From: an uncultured Pelagibacteraceae bacterium
GTDB lineage: Bacteria; Pseudomonadota; Alphaproteobacteria; Pelagibacterales; Pelagibacteraceae
Assembly: GCA_902555435.1 (NCBI GenBank)
Contig: CACDRL010000002.1
Span: 62,001-126,000, forward strand
DNA length: 64,000 nt
Direction of reading: 5' to 3'
Below, one piece after another: positions 9,748-18,538 of the stretch. The notes beneath the pieces were generated by a model. The model had not been told where the DNA came from. It ran no database searches and was given only the letters and a program-made list of their open reading frames with translations. Each line of letters begins with the position of its first letter. Positions within the stretch are counted from its first letter, which is position 1. Position numbers and translations under genes: made by a program.

Positions 9748-10401
9748 AATACTGTAAAAAATTTATTAGAAATTGATAATAATATTAAAGATTATCTAAA
9801 TAAATTAAATATTAACAGGAAGTCTAAAATAATAGCAGTATCTAAAACTTTTAAAATTGATAAAATTTTGCCACTTATAGAATATGGGCATACCGATTTT
9901 GGAGAAAACAAAGTTCAGGAAGCTATTGAAAAATGGACAGAAATTAAAAAAATTAATTTACAAGTAAAGTTACACATGATCGGTAAATTGCAGACAAACA
10001 AAGTTAAATATGCTGTTAGAATATTTGATTATATTCACTCTGTTGATAGTGCAAAACTTGCAAAAAAAATTGCTGATGAACAAAATAAAATAAATAAAAA
10101 AATTAAAGTTTTTTTACAGATAAACATAGGTGATGAAGATCAAAAATCAGGTGTTAACAAAGTAGAAGCAGATCAAATGGTTGCTTATTGTAAAGAAATT
10201 GGATTAGATTTAATTGGTCTGATGTGTATTCCCCCAGCAAATGTTGATCCTAATAATTATTTTGAAGAGATGAGCAAACTTAATAAATCCTTTGGTTTTG
10301 AAGATTTAAGTATGGGTATGTCCTCAGATTATCTTATCGCTGCCAAACATTTCGCTACATATGTTAGAGTTGGATCTAGTATTTTTGGACATAGAAATTA
10401 A
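9742..10401 (+). CDS. YggS/PROSC-family pyridoxal-phosphate homeostasis protein
   Basis: Non-catalytic PLP-binding protein of the alanine-racemase fold that buffers intracellular PLP. The PLP lysine is K35 in IIAVSKTFK. Other signatures are FGENKVQEA, HMIGKLQTNKV, SMGMSSDY and VRVGSSIFG. At 219 residues it has the family length. It is divergent from the ThiE-like gene with overlapping 5' ends, and convergent with the L,D-transpeptidase-like gene (4-base overlap). Position near leuS is common in alphaproteobacteria. Confidence 0.93.
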   Translation: MHNTVKNLLEIDNNIKDYLNKLNINRKSKIIAVSKTFKIDKILPLIEYGHTDFGENKVQEAIEKWTEIKKINLQVKLHMIGKLQTNKVKYAVRIFDYIHSVDSAKLAKKIADEQNKINKKIKVFLQINIGDEDQKSGVNKVEADQMVAYCKEIGLDLIGLMCIPPANVDPNNYFEEMSKLNKSFGFEDLSMGMSSDYLIAAKHFATYVRVGSSIFGHRN

Positions 10402-10892
10402 AAAATTTTAATTTTAGAATTTTTTTTTATTAACTTAAGTAGGATTAAAAAATCCTTTTTTTTTAAAGCAATACATCCATTGGTAGGTTTAAAATTTCTA
10501 GTTAAGTGAATAAAAATACAACTACCTAAGCCAGCAACAGGTTTTTCAAAGTTATATTTAATTGGTATTAGAAAATCATATTTATGATCTTTTCTTAGTA
10601 ATTTTTCATGACCAACTTTTTTTTTAATTTTGATAAGTTTGTTATATTTTTTAGGAAAGTGAACATCATCACACCATCCCATGTTTTTTTTTATTTCAAC
10701 ACATTTTAGTGTAGTTGATGGTTTTTTTAAACGGTCCTTCCTAAAGTAAAGGTTTTCAATTTTAAAGTTACCTATTGGAGTTTTTTTATCTCCCTCTTTT
10801 TTATTCTGTGTTAATCCCTTTTTTCCTATACAACACCTAAATGTAAATTCATCTATTTGAAGAGTATGTTTATTTTTTACCAAAATTGTCAT
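10398..10892 (-). CDS. L,D-transpeptidase (YkuD)-family protein
   Basis: 164-residue YkuD-fold protein. The conserved start EGDKKTPIGNF and the catalytic region IHLTRNFKPTNGCIAL are present; the latter holds the histidine and the nucleophilic cysteine (TNGC in place of the usual S/T-HGC/RGC). Family members crosslink peptidoglycan or attach proteins to it. No signal peptide is visible, so either it acts in the cytoplasm, is exported another way, or is a related hydrolase. Its first codons overlap the divergent winged-helix gene. Confidence 0.8.
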   Translation of the reverse strand: MTILVKNKHTLQIDEFTFRCCIGKKGLTQNKKEGDKKTPIGNFKIENLYFRKDRLKKPSTTLKCVEIKKNMGWCDDVHFPKKYNKLIKIKKKVGHEKLLRKDHKYDFLIPIKYNFEKPVAGLGSCIFIHLTRNFKPTNGCIALKKKDFLILLKLIKKNSKIKIF

Positions 10893-11467
10893 ATTCTATA
10901 TTTGTGTTAGCTCAGAATTTAATAATATATAAATTTTCTCAATTGTATCATATCCTTGAAGAAATTGAGTTAGATTTAAATTTTAACATTTTATTTGTAG
11001 ATAATGAAAATATTTTAAATGATACAATTAAAAATCTTAATAATTATTTGATTATAACAGATAGAAAATATTCAAATATTGAGCATCAATTTGTTTTAGA
11101 CGATACACCTGTCAACATTTCTAAATTTAAAGAAAAAATAAATATTGAATTTTTAAAAGTGCAATTCAACAGTCAATCAGAAGTTAAAGTAAGTAATTAT
11201 ATTATAGATTTAAATTCAAGAGAAATGTCAGAAAAAAAAATCAAGCTTAAATTGACTGAAAAAGAAATTAATACGATTATATTTTTATCTAAATCAAATA
11301 AACCAGTTAGCGTTGACGAGTTACAAAAAAAAGTATGGAGTTATCAATCTGATATAGAAACCCATACTGTTGAGACTCACATTTATAGATTAAGGAAAAA
11401 AATTTTAAACACTTTTGATGATAATGAATTTATAATTAGTAAAAAAAATGGTTACCAAATTAACTAA
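10886..11467 (+). CDS. OmpR-type winged-helix protein with degenerate N-terminal domain
   Basis: 193-residue protein whose C-terminal half is an OmpR/PhoB DNA-binding domain: LTEKEINTIIFL, PVSVDELQKKVW, ETHTVETHIYRLRKKI and the final wing ISKKNGYQIN. The N-terminal 90 residues have the size of a short receiver domain, but I see no convincing phospho-acceptor aspartate pocket, so it may be phosphorylation-independent. The best start is TTG at 10886; a GTG at 10904 is the alternative. Its 5' end overlaps the divergent YkuD gene, and its last 20 bases overlap the ArfA-like ORF. Confidence 0.78.
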   Translation: MSYSIFVLAQNLIIYKFSQLYHILEEIELDLNFNILFVDNENILNDTIKNLNNYLIITDRKYSNIEHQFVLDDTPVNISKFKEKINIEFLKVQFNSQSEVKVSNYIIDLNSREMSEKKIKLKLTEKEINTIIFLSKSNKPVSVDELQKKVWSYQSDIETHTVETHIYRLRKKILNTFDDNEFIISKKNGYQIN

Positions 11468-11567
11468 AAAAAATCCTATTGCTAAAAACTTATTTTCTAA
11501 AAATTATAAACCAAAAATAATAAAGCCTAAAAAAGGTAAGGGGAGTTTTAAAAGAAAAAAAAGTTAA
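11448..11567 (+). CDS. ArfA-like alternative ribosome-rescue peptide
   Basis: A 39-residue, highly basic ORF (MVTKLTKKNPIAKN... ending KKGKGSFKRKKS). The NP(I/V)AK start followed by IIKPKKGKGSFKRK closely resembles ArfA (E. coli ArfA has VEKNKKGKGSYMRKGK). ArfA binds stalled ribosomes lacking a stop codon and recruits RF2. The ATG lies inside the end of the winged-helix gene (20-base overlap, different frame), so translation is probably coupled. The stop lies one base before the stop of the convergent kinase gene. I see no strong hairpin in the ORF of the kind that truncates E. coli arfA mRNA. Recognition is by motif only. Confidence 0.72.
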   Translation: MVTKLTKKNPIAKNLFSKNYKPKIIKPKKGKGSFKRKKS

Positions 11568-11568
11568 T

Positions 11569-12498
11569 CTAAAGTCTTGCACCGATTTGCTGTATTACTT
11601 TTGATGACATTTCAGTGCCTTTTTCGAGGCATTCTTTTGTAGATAATTTATTTAAATACCCATGTAGAAATCCAGCAGCAAAAAGATCGCCCGCGCCTGT
11701 AAGGTCAATAATTTTTAAATTTTTTTGTATATCGTTTTCAAAAACTTCATCTCCATTAATTGCAACTGCACCTTTTTCGCCCCTTGTTACAATAATTAAT
11801 TTGTTAAGTTGTTTTGAAAAATTTATTACTTCATTAAAGTTTTTTGCGTCAATTAAAGATGTAATTTCTTGTTCGTTAGCGAAAGTTATATCTAGTTTGT
11901 TTTTAACTAAGTTTAAAAAATGAGGTTTGTGTCTATCCACACAAAACAAGTCAGAGAGTGACATTGCAACCTTATTCGCATTATTTATAGCTTTATCAAA
12001 TGCTTTTTTTGGCTCTCCTTCGTCCCACAAATAACCTTCCAAAAATATTATTTCGCTTTTTTTAATAGCTTCTGAACTAACATCATTTTCATTTATTTTT
12101 CCTGCTGTACCTAAAAAAGTGCACATTGTTCTTTCAGAATCAGGTGTTACCAATATTAGACATGTTCCAGTTGGCAACTCTTCTTTTTTTTTTGAATAAA
12201 AAAACTCAACTTTTTCTTTTTTTAACCCTTCTTCATAATTACCACCAAACTGATCATCGGAAATCTTACCTATAAAACCAACTTTATCGCCAAGTTGAGA
12301 TATACCAACTATTGAGTTTGCAACTGATCCTCCAGATACTGTTTTTTCTACTTTAAGATTTTTTAATAAACTTTTGAATTCATTTTCATCAAAGAATAAT
12401 TTCATTGTACTTTTTGTAAGATTATTTTGCTCGATGAAACTGTCATCCACTTTACATATAACATCTACAATTGCATTACCTATTCCTAAAATTTTCAT
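11569..12498 (-). CDS. PfkB-family carbohydrate kinase (adenosine-kinase-like)
   Basis: 309-residue ribokinase-fold sugar/nucleoside kinase. The N-terminus GIGNAIVDVICKVDD, the glycine motif SGGSVANSI (near residue 55) and the catalytic DLTGAGDLFAAGF (near 265, with the base aspartate) are all present. Alphaproteobacterial proteins of this type are annotated adenosine kinase, but substrate cannot be told from sequence alone. The start is one base after the nth stop, so nth and this gene are co-transcribed. Confidence 0.88.
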   Translation of the reverse strand: MKILGIGNAIVDVICKVDDSFIEQNNLTKSTMKLFFDENEFKSLLKNLKVEKTVSGGSVANSIVGISQLGDKVGFIGKISDDQFGGNYEEGLKKEKVEFFYSKKKEELPTGTCLILVTPDSERTMCTFLGTAGKINENDVSSEAIKKSEIIFLEGYLWDEGEPKKAFDKAINNANKVAMSLSDLFCVDRHKPHFLNLVKNKLDITFANEQEITSLIDAKNFNEVINFSKQLNKLIIVTRGEKGAVAINGDEVFENDIQKNLKIIDLTGAGDLFAAGFLHGYLNKLSTKECLEKGTEMSSKVIQQIGARL

Positions 12499-12499
12499 A

Positions 12500-13153
12500 T
12501 CAAGCCTTTTTCGTATTAACAGGTTTTTTTCTATTTGGGTAGCAAGTAGTACATATTTCGCAACTCAATCCATAACAATCTCTGGCCTTACAATATTCTC
12601 TTCCATAAAAGATTATTTGGAGATGAAGTTTGGACCAGGTTTTTTTAGGAAATATTCTTTTCAAATCTTTTTCAGTTTGAACTACATTTTTCCCATTTGT
12701 TAAACCCCACCGTTGTGCAAGCCTGTGAATATGAGTATCAACAGCAAAAGCCGGGTACCCAAAACCTTGGGACATCACTACACTTGCTGTTTTGTGTCCT
12801 ACGCCAGGTAGTTTTTCGAGTTCTTCAAAAGTTTTAGGCACTTTACCTTTGTGCTTTTTCAGCAATTGTTTTGACATTAAGTAAATACTTTTGGCTTTAA
12901 CTCTAAAAATCCCAATTTTTTTTATTAATTTTTCAATTTTTTTTCTTCCTAATTTTACAAAATGCTCAGGCTTATAGTATTTTGGATATATATCTTTAGT
13001 AACATTATTAACATTTACATCAGTGCATTGAGCAGATAGCAGCACAGAAATTAATAATGTAAATACATTTTTACTTTTTAAAGGAATAGGTGCTTTAGGA
13101 TAAATTTTATTTAAAGTTTTGATAATTATTTTTGCTTTTTGTTTTTCATTCAT
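12500..13153 (-). CDS. nth: Endonuclease III (Nth), DNA glycosylase/AP lyase
   Basis: Base-excision repair enzyme for oxidised pyrimidines. The helix-hairpin-helix LPGVGHKTASVV carries the catalytic lysine, and the catalytic aspartate is in AVDTHIHRLAQRWGL. At 217 residues it is family size. The C-terminal iron-sulfur loop is odd: the cysteines read CKARDCYGLSCEICTTC (spacing 4-4-2-2) rather than the usual C-X6-C-X2-C-X5-C. The start ATG overlaps the dapB stop by one base; it is followed by the pfkB kinase after one base. Confidence 0.95.
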   Translation of the reverse strand: MNEKQKAKIIIKTLNKIYPKAPIPLKSKNVFTLLISVLLSAQCTDVNVNNVTKDIYPKYYKPEHFVKLGRKKIEKLIKKIGIFRVKAKSIYLMSKQLLKKHKGKVPKTFEELEKLPGVGHKTASVVMSQGFGYPAFAVDTHIHRLAQRWGLTNGKNVVQTEKDLKRIFPKKTWSKLHLQIIFYGREYCKARDCYGLSCEICTTCYPNRKKPVNTKKA

Positions 13154-13929
13154 TATGAAAAGTTAAGCAAATCTCTCATCGAATATAATCCTGGTTTTTT
13201 TTTCATTAACCATTTTGATGCAGTTAAAGCTCCATCCGAGTAAAGTGCTCTATCAAAAGCCTCATGGTTTAAAGTAATTATTTCTTTTCCACTTGAAAAT
13301 TTTACTTCATGTTCACCAATAATTTCACCTTTTCTAATTGAGTTAAAATTAATTTTTTTTCCGTAAGGAAAAGATTTTTTATTCAAGAATTTTTTACCAA
13401 TTAAATTATATAAATTTTTATTTTTTCCATCTGCTATTCCTTTACTTAACATTAAAGCAGTACCGGATGGATAGTCTTTTTTATGTTTGTGGTGTACTTC
13501 AAATATTTTACTTAAGTATTCATCATTAAGTGATTTTGAAGCAATCTCAGTTAAATACATCAATAAATTTACACCTAAGCTCATATTACCAGCTTTTAAA
13601 ATTGGTATTTTTTGTGAATATTTTTTAATTTGATTTTCTTGAGCTCTAGTAAATCCAGTGGTACCAATTACTACTTTTTTTCTTAGTTTAGAAGCTATTT
13701 TAAGTATTTCAAGGGTACACTTTGGTACTGTGAAATCAATAATTATATCGGTTTTTTTAAACACTTTATCAGAATTTAATTCAGGTTTAATTCCATTAAA
13801 TTTTTTATTTACTAATCTACTCTCTGTAAGTGTAACTAATTTAAAATTTTTATTTTTTTTTGAGGATTTTATGAGCTGTTGACCCATCCTTCCCATGCAT
13901 CCTGAAATAGCTAAATTAATTTTTTTCAT
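13153..13929 (-). CDS. dapB: 4-hydroxy-tetrahydrodipicolinate reductase (DapB)
   Basis: NAD(P)H-dependent reductase of the lysine/diaminopimelate pathway. The N-terminal dinucleotide loop is INLAISGCMGRMG, and the active site is VHHKHKKDYPSGTA with the conserved His and Lys. I start it at the ATG giving MKKINLAISG (258 residues); the frame runs open 17 codons further upstream, but that part overlaps the small membrane-protein gene and matches nothing. With this start the ATG overlaps the upstream stop by one base (TAATG), and the DapB stop overlaps the nth ATG the same way. Confidence 0.95.
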   Translation of the reverse strand: MKKINLAISGCMGRMGQQLIKSSKKNKNFKLVTLTESRLVNKKFNGIKPELNSDKVFKKTDIIIDFTVPKCTLEILKIASKLRKKVVIGTTGFTRAQENQIKKYSQKIPILKAGNMSLGVNLLMYLTEIASKSLNDEYLSKIFEVHHKHKKDYPSGTALMLSKGIADGKNKNLYNLIGKKFLNKKSFPYGKKINFNSIRKGEIIGEHEVKFSSGKEIITLNHEAFDRALYSDGALTASKWLMKKKPGLYSMRDLLNFS

Positions 13930-14096
13930 TAAGTGATAAAATATAGAAGTATCACAAGAACAATTATAATAACACCCCAAATACTTAAATTTCTAAAAAA
14001 TACTTTTTTCTTTAAATTTGAATTTATGAAATTGGGTAAAATTAGAACTAGTATTAATATTAAAGCTATTGATGGAATTATTTCCTCTAATCCCAT
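13929..14096 (-). CDS. Small two-helix membrane protein, unrecognised
   Basis: 55-residue ORF between dnaJ and dapB. It has two hydrophobic segments (residues about 6-22 and 40-54) separated by a basic loop (NSNLKKKVFFRNLS), with acidic residues at the very N-terminus (MGLEE). Three bases separate its ATG from the dnaJ stop, and its TAA overlaps the dapB ATG, so it fits perfectly in a translationally coupled dnaJ-X-dapB string. This fit is the main evidence that it is real. I do not recognise the family and propose no function. Confidence 0.7.
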   Translation of the reverse strand: MGLEEIIPSIALILILVLILPNFINSNLKKKVFFRNLSIWGVIIIVLVILLYFIT

Positions 14097-14099
14097 AAT

Positions 14100-15227
14100 T
14101 TAACTTTTCCAAAAATCTTTTGCTTTTTGAAAAAACTTTTTAATACTTGGATTTGACTTATCATTTTCTATTTCTCTAAATTGTTCTAATAATTCTTTCT
14201 GTTTTTTGTTTAAATATACTGGTACTTCTGTTTTTACTTGAACATATAGATCACCAAAATCACCTCTTCTCATAAATGGCATTCCTTTGCCTTTTAATCT
14301 AAATTGTTTACCATTTTGAGTTCCATCCGGAATTTTTATTTTTGCTCGACCACCATCAATTGTTGGTATTTCAATAGTAGTTCCAAGAGCTGCATCAGCA
14401 AGAGATAGAGGAAATTCAAAAAACAGGTTTTCATCTGATCTTTTAAACAGTTCATGAGAATGAACATTTATAAATAAATATAAATCACCTGTAGCACCAC
14501 CTCTGCTGCCAGCTTCACCTTTTCCGGCAAGTCTTATCCTAGTTCCATCATCTACTCCTTTAGGAATTGTTACAGATATTTTTTTGGATGTTTGTTTTTT
14601 ACCCTGACCATTACAAGAATTACATGGATTAGTAATTTCTTCGCCATTACCATTACATTGTGGACATGTTTGTTGAACTGTGAAAAAACCTTGGTTAGAT
14701 CTTATTCTTCCATTTCCTCCACAATAAGAACATCTGTCTGGAGAGTAACCCGGTTCTGAACCGTTACCTTTGCAAGTTCCACATTGTTCAGTAGTTGCAA
14801 ATTTTATATCTTGTTTTTTTCCATGATAAGCTTCTTCTAATGTAATTGATAAATCATACCTTAAATCTGAACCTCTATTATTTGATCTTCTGTTTCTTGA
14901 TCTTCCTCCACCTCCAAAATCTCCAAAGAAATCCTCAAAAATATCTGAAAAATCAGCTCCACTAAAACCACCAAAACCGCCACCTGGTCTACCACCGCCA
15001 TTTTCAAAAGCAGCATGTCCAAAGTTATCGTAGTTTTGTTTTTTTTCTTTATCTGAAAGTATTCCGTAAGCTTCACTAGCCTCTTTAAATTTTTCCTCAG
15101 CCTTTGAATCACCTGGATTTTTATCTGGATGATATTTAACTGCTAGTTTTCTATACGCAGATTTTAGTTCATCAGGACTTGCGCTCTTGTTAACGCCTAG
15201 GACATCATAATAGTCTCTTTTAGCCAT
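14100..15227 (-). CDS. dnaJ: DnaJ, Hsp40 co-chaperone
   Basis: J-domain (residues 1-70, HPDKNPGD with the HPD motif) stimulates DnaK ATPase. It is followed by a Gly/Phe-rich region, four CxxCxGxG zinc-binding repeats ([32 protein letters not shown]) and the substrate-binding C-terminal domains. With the ATG at 15227 it is 375 residues; one upstream TTG codon is ignored. It lies 29 bases after dnaK and is probably in the same heat-inducible transcript. Confidence 0.98.
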   Translation of the reverse strand: MAKRDYYDVLGVNKSASPDELKSAYRKLAVKYHPDKNPGDSKAEEKFKEASEAYGILSDKEKKQNYDNFGHAAFENGGGRPGGGFGGFSGADFSDIFEDFFGDFGGGGRSRNRRSNNRGSDLRYDLSITLEEAYHGKKQDIKFATTEQCGTCKGNGSEPGYSPDRCSYCGGNGRIRSNQGFFTVQQTCPQCNGNGEEITNPCNSCNGQGKKQTSKKISVTIPKGVDDGTRIRLAGKGEAGSRGGATGDLYLFINVHSHELFKRSDENLFFEFPLSLADAALGTTIEIPTIDGGRAKIKIPDGTQNGKQFRLKGKGMPFMRRGDFGDLYVQVKTEVPVYLNKKQKELLEQFREIENDKSNPSIKKFFQKAKDFWKS

Positions 15228-15256
15228 CAAATTACCCCAGACAATTAAATGTCAGT

Positions 15257-17182
15257 TTATGCGCTTTTCTCTTTATTCTCGTCTTTTACTTCTTCGAAAT
15301 CAGCATCGACAACATTCTCGTCTTTCTTACCTGTATTATCTTCACCATCATCTTTTCCTGATTCTGGTTTAGCACTTTGTTGTGATTTATAGATTGCTTC
15401 TCCAAGCTTCATTGAAGCTTGAACTAAAGCTTCAGTTTTTTTCTTAATATCTTCAATGTCTTCACCTTTCAGAGCTTCTTTTACAACAGATGATGCATCT
15501 TCAATTGCTTTTTTCTCAGCATCTGAAATTTTTGATCCATGTTCTTTTAGGTTTTTCTCTGTAGAATGAATTAAAGTGTCTGCTTGGTTTCTAACATCAA
15601 CTGACTCTCTTTTCTTTTTATCAGCATCTTTATTAGCCTCAGCATCTTTAACCATTTTTTCAATTTCCTCATCACTTAGTCCACCAGAAGCTTGAATTTG
15701 TATTTTTTGTTCTTTACCAGTTCCTTTATCTTTTGCAGAAACATTTACGATACCGTTAGCGTCAATATCAAATGTAACTTCAATTTGAGGTACTCCTCTT
15801 GCAGCTGGAGCAATACCTACCAATTCAAAATTACCTAATAACTTGTTATCAGTAGCCATCTCTCTTTCACCTTGTAAAACTCTAATAGAAACAGCTGGCT
15901 GATTATCTTCAGCGGTTGAGAAAACTTGACTTTTTTTAGTTGGGATTGTTGTATTTTTATCAATTAGTTTTGTTGAAACTCCACCAAGCGTTTCGATACC
16001 TAATGATAAAGGTGTAACGTCTAATAAAAGAACGTCTTTAACATCTCCTTGTAATACACCTGCTTGAATAGCAGCACCCATTGCAACTACTTCATCAGGG
16101 TTTACACTCTTATTAGGGTCTTTTCCAAAAAAGTTTTTAACTTCTGCTATAACTTTTGGCATTCTAGTCATACCACCAACCATAACCACCTCATCGATTT
16201 CACTTGCGGTAATTCCCGCATCTTTTAAAGCAGTCTTGCATGGAGGCATTGTTCTAGCAATTAAGTCTTCAACTAAAGCCTCAAGTTTTGCTCTAGTCAT
16301 CTTTAAATTAATGTGTTTTGGACCAGTTTTGTCTGCAGTTATAAATGGTAAGTTTATATCTGTTTGTTCTGCGGACGATAATTCTATTTTTGCTTTTTCA
16401 GCTGCTTCTTTTAATCTCTGTAAAGCAAGTTTATCCGATTTAAGGTCAATTCCATTATCTTTCTTAAATTCAGAAATTAAATAATCAACGATAGCATTAT
16501 CAAAATCTTCACCACCTAAAAAAGTATCACCATTAGTTGATTTAACTTCAAATACACCATCACCTAACTCAAGTATTGAAACATCAAATGTTCCACCACC
16601 TAAATCGTATACAGCAATTTTTTTGTTTTGTTTTTTATCTAAACCATAAGCAAGCGATGCAGCAGTTGGTTCATTTATAATTCTTAAAACTTCAAGTCCT
16701 GCAATTTTACCTGCGTCTTTTGTTGCTTGTCTTTGTGCATCGTTAAAATATGCTGGTACTGTTATTACAGCTTTTGTTACTTCTGATCCTAAATATTTTT
16801 CTGCTGTCTCTTTCATTTTTTGTAAAATGAAAGCAGAGATTTGCGAGGGAGAATATTTTTCTCCTTTTGCTTCAATCCAGGCATCACCTTTCTCAGAATT
16901 AATTATTTTAAATGGTGCAGCCTCAACATCTTTTTTTACTGTTGGATCATCAAAATTTCTTCCAATTAACCTTTTAACTGCAAAAATTGTGTTTTCGGGA
17001 TTTGTTACCGCTTGTCTTTTAGCAGGTTGACCTATTAATTTCTCATTTTCATCAGTGAATGCAACTACTGAAGGAGTTGTTCTTGCTCCCTCTGCATTTT
17101 CTAAAACTTTAGCTTGTGTTCCCTCCATTACTGCAACACAAGAATTAGTTGTTCCTAGGTCTATTCCAATTATTTTGCTCAT
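15257..17182 (-). CDS. dnaK: DnaK, Hsp70 chaperone
   Basis: ATP-dependent folding chaperone, 641 residues. The N-terminus [15 protein letters not shown], the phosphate motifs ([24 protein letters not shown]) and the [14 protein letters not shown] linker region are all intact, followed by the peptide-binding domain and an acidic tail. An RpoH-type promoter lies just upstream. grpE is the preceding gene, dnaJ the next, so the whole DnaK machine is encoded together. Confidence 0.99.
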   Translation of the reverse strand: MSKIIGIDLGTTNSCVAVMEGTQAKVLENAEGARTTPSVVAFTDENEKLIGQPAKRQAVTNPENTIFAVKRLIGRNFDDPTVKKDVEAAPFKIINSEKGDAWIEAKGEKYSPSQISAFILQKMKETAEKYLGSEVTKAVITVPAYFNDAQRQATKDAGKIAGLEVLRIINEPTAASLAYGLDKKQNKKIAVYDLGGGTFDVSILELGDGVFEVKSTNGDTFLGGEDFDNAIVDYLISEFKKDNGIDLKSDKLALQRLKEAAEKAKIELSSAEQTDINLPFITADKTGPKHINLKMTRAKLEALVEDLIARTMPPCKTALKDAGITASEIDEVVMVGGMTRMPKVIAEVKNFFGKDPNKSVNPDEVVAMGAAIQAGVLQGDVKDVLLLDVTPLSLGIETLGGVSTKLIDKNTTIPTKKSQVFSTAEDNQPAVSIRVLQGEREMATDNKLLGNFELVGIAPAARGVPQIEVTFDIDANGIVNVSAKDKGTGKEQKIQIQASGGLSDEEIEKMVKDAEANKDADKKKRESVDVRNQADTLIHSTEKNLKEHGSKISDAEKKAIEDASSVVKEALKGEDIEDIKKKTEALVQASMKLGEAIYKSQQSAKPESGKDDGEDNTGKKDENVVDADFEEVKDENKEKSA

Positions 17183-17205
17183 AATCTTAATGTCTCTCTT
17201 TCGTC

Positions 17206-17233
17206 ATATAGGGTTTAAATTTGAAACTACAAG
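17206..17233 (-). promoter_or_regulatory. RpoH (sigma-32) type promoter of dnaK-dnaJ
   Basis: On the minus strand CTTG, 17 bases, then CCTATAT match the alphaproteobacterial RpoH pattern CTTG-N17-CYTATNT exactly. Transcription would start about 18-20 bases before the dnaK ATG, leaving a short leader with a GAGAG ribosome-binding site. Confidence 0.72.
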
Positions 17234-17245
17234 TTGATCTCATTA

Positions 17246-17899
17246 TTATTTATCTCCTGAGTTTTCTTGATTTTGTTCAGTTTTCTCCTCTTTTTTAGTA
17301 ATTTTTTTTGAGACACCAACTAAAGAAGGTCTTAGAAGTCTATCTTTAATTGTAAATCCTTTTTGGACTTCCTGGACGATTGTTCCAGGTTCCTTAGTAT
17401 TATCCTCTATTTCCATCATTGCTTGATGAAAGTTAGGATCTAGTTTCTTGTTAAGGCAATCAATTGGTTTAATATTATTTTTTTCAAAAATAGAAATTAA
17501 GTCTTTTTTTATTATATCTAAATGTTCCAGTGATTTTTTTAAAGCCTCTGTTTCTTTTAAGCTATCATCGCTTTCTAAAACATGTTTAGAACGATCTAAG
17601 TTATCAACTAAACTTAATGCTTCTTTCGCAAAACTAAAACCTCCATATTCAAAAGCATCTTCTTTTTCTTTCTCAAACCTTCTTCTTTGATTTTCCATTT
17701 CAGCAAAGGTTCGTGCTAGTTTATCTTCTAGTTCAGCAATTTTTTCTTCTGGAGTCGGTTCTTTAATCTCTTTTTTAGTTTCTTGATGTGTTTCCTGTTG
17801 ATTTTCTCCTGCTGGGCTTTCCTCAGGTTTTTCTGTCTCTTTTTCTAAATTCTGATTTTCGTCTGTTGGAGTGTTGTTTTGGTTTTCTTCTTTTTCCAT
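17246..17899 (-). CDS. grpE: GrpE, nucleotide exchange factor of DnaK
   Basis: Homodimeric factor releasing ADP from DnaK. The acidic, Glu/Gln-rich N-terminus is followed by a long coiled coil (AELEDKLARTFAEMENQRRRFEKEKE) and the beta domain (DRLLRPSLVGVSKK). I choose the ATG giving MEKEENQNN (217 residues); the open frame upstream would start at a TTG inside the divergent rdgB gene and reads as non-conserved. A palindrome CCATATATGG sits just upstream (17904-17913). 63 bases separate it from dnaK, which has its own promoter. Confidence 0.95.
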   Translation of the reverse strand: MEKEENQNNTPTDENQNLEKETEKPEESPAGENQQETHQETKKEIKEPTPEEKIAELEDKLARTFAEMENQRRRFEKEKEDAFEYGGFSFAKEALSLVDNLDRSKHVLESDDSLKETEALKKSLEHLDIIKKDLISIFEKNNIKPIDCLNKKLDPNFHQAMMEIEDNTKEPGTIVQEVQKGFTIKDRLLRPSLVGVSKKITKKEEKTEQNQENSGDK

Positions 17900-17935
17900 A
17901 GATCCATATATGGTAAGGATTTTAATTATTTCTAG

Positions 17936-18538
17936 ATGTCTAAGCAAAAAATTAAAGAATTACTCATAGGTACTAACAACAAAGGTAAATTAAGAGAAAT
18001 TAAGAGTTTATTACCAAATTATATCAAAATTTACTCTACTTCTAATTTTAAACTTAAAAGTCCTGCTGAAAATGGAAAAACTTTTGAGGAAAACTCTTTA
18101 ATCAAATCAAAATATTTCTCTAGAAATACTGGTTTGATATGTTTGGCTGATGACTCTGGTTTGGAGATAGATCATTTAGATAAAAGACCTGGAATTTATT
18201 CAGCACGATGGGGAGGAAAATCTGGGGATTTTAATAAAGCTATTAAAAAAACTTTTAGAGAACTAGATAAAAAAGATAAGAACTGGAGAAATAAAAAAAT
18301 TAAGGCAAGATTTGTTTGTGCTTTATCAATCTCATATTTAAATAAAAAAATTACTTGTGTAGTAGGTAAAGTTGAAGGTCGAATATCAAATGAACCAAAG
18401 GGGAAAAATGGATTTGGTTACGATCCAATTTTTATCCCACTCAAGAAAACCAAAACATTTGGTGAAATGAAACCTTTTCAAAAATATAAAATGGATCATC
18501 GTTATAAAGCTTTCAAAAAACTTAAAAAATTTCTGTAA
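17936..18538 (+). CDS. rdgB: RdgB/HAM1-family dITP/XTP pyrophosphatase
   Basis: Hydrolyses non-canonical purine triphosphates (dITP, XTP) to keep them out of DNA and RNA. Signatures: LLIGTNNKGKLREI at the start, ADDSGLEIDHLDKRPGIYSARW mid-protein, and GFGYDPIFIP near the end. 200 residues, typical. It is divergent from grpE with only 36 bases between starts. The 3' end overlaps the convergent LpoA-like gene by 17 bases. Here hemW, its common downstream neighbour in relatives, is absent. Confidence 0.95.
   Translation: MSKQKIKELLIGTNNKGKLREIKSLLPNYIKIYSTSNFKLKSPAENGKTFEENSLIKSKYFSRNTGLICLADDSGLEIDHLDKRPGIYSARWGGKSGDFNKAIKKTFRELDKKDKNWRNKKIKARFVCALSISYLNKKITCVVGKVEGRISNEPKGKNGFGYDPIFIPLKKTKTFGEMKPFQKYKMDHRYKAFKKLKKFL

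Noticed and set aside
13930-13980. 17-codon N-terminal extension of dapB
   Set aside because: It overlaps the small membrane-protein gene and is not conserved; the internal ATG begins the nucleotide-binding fold.
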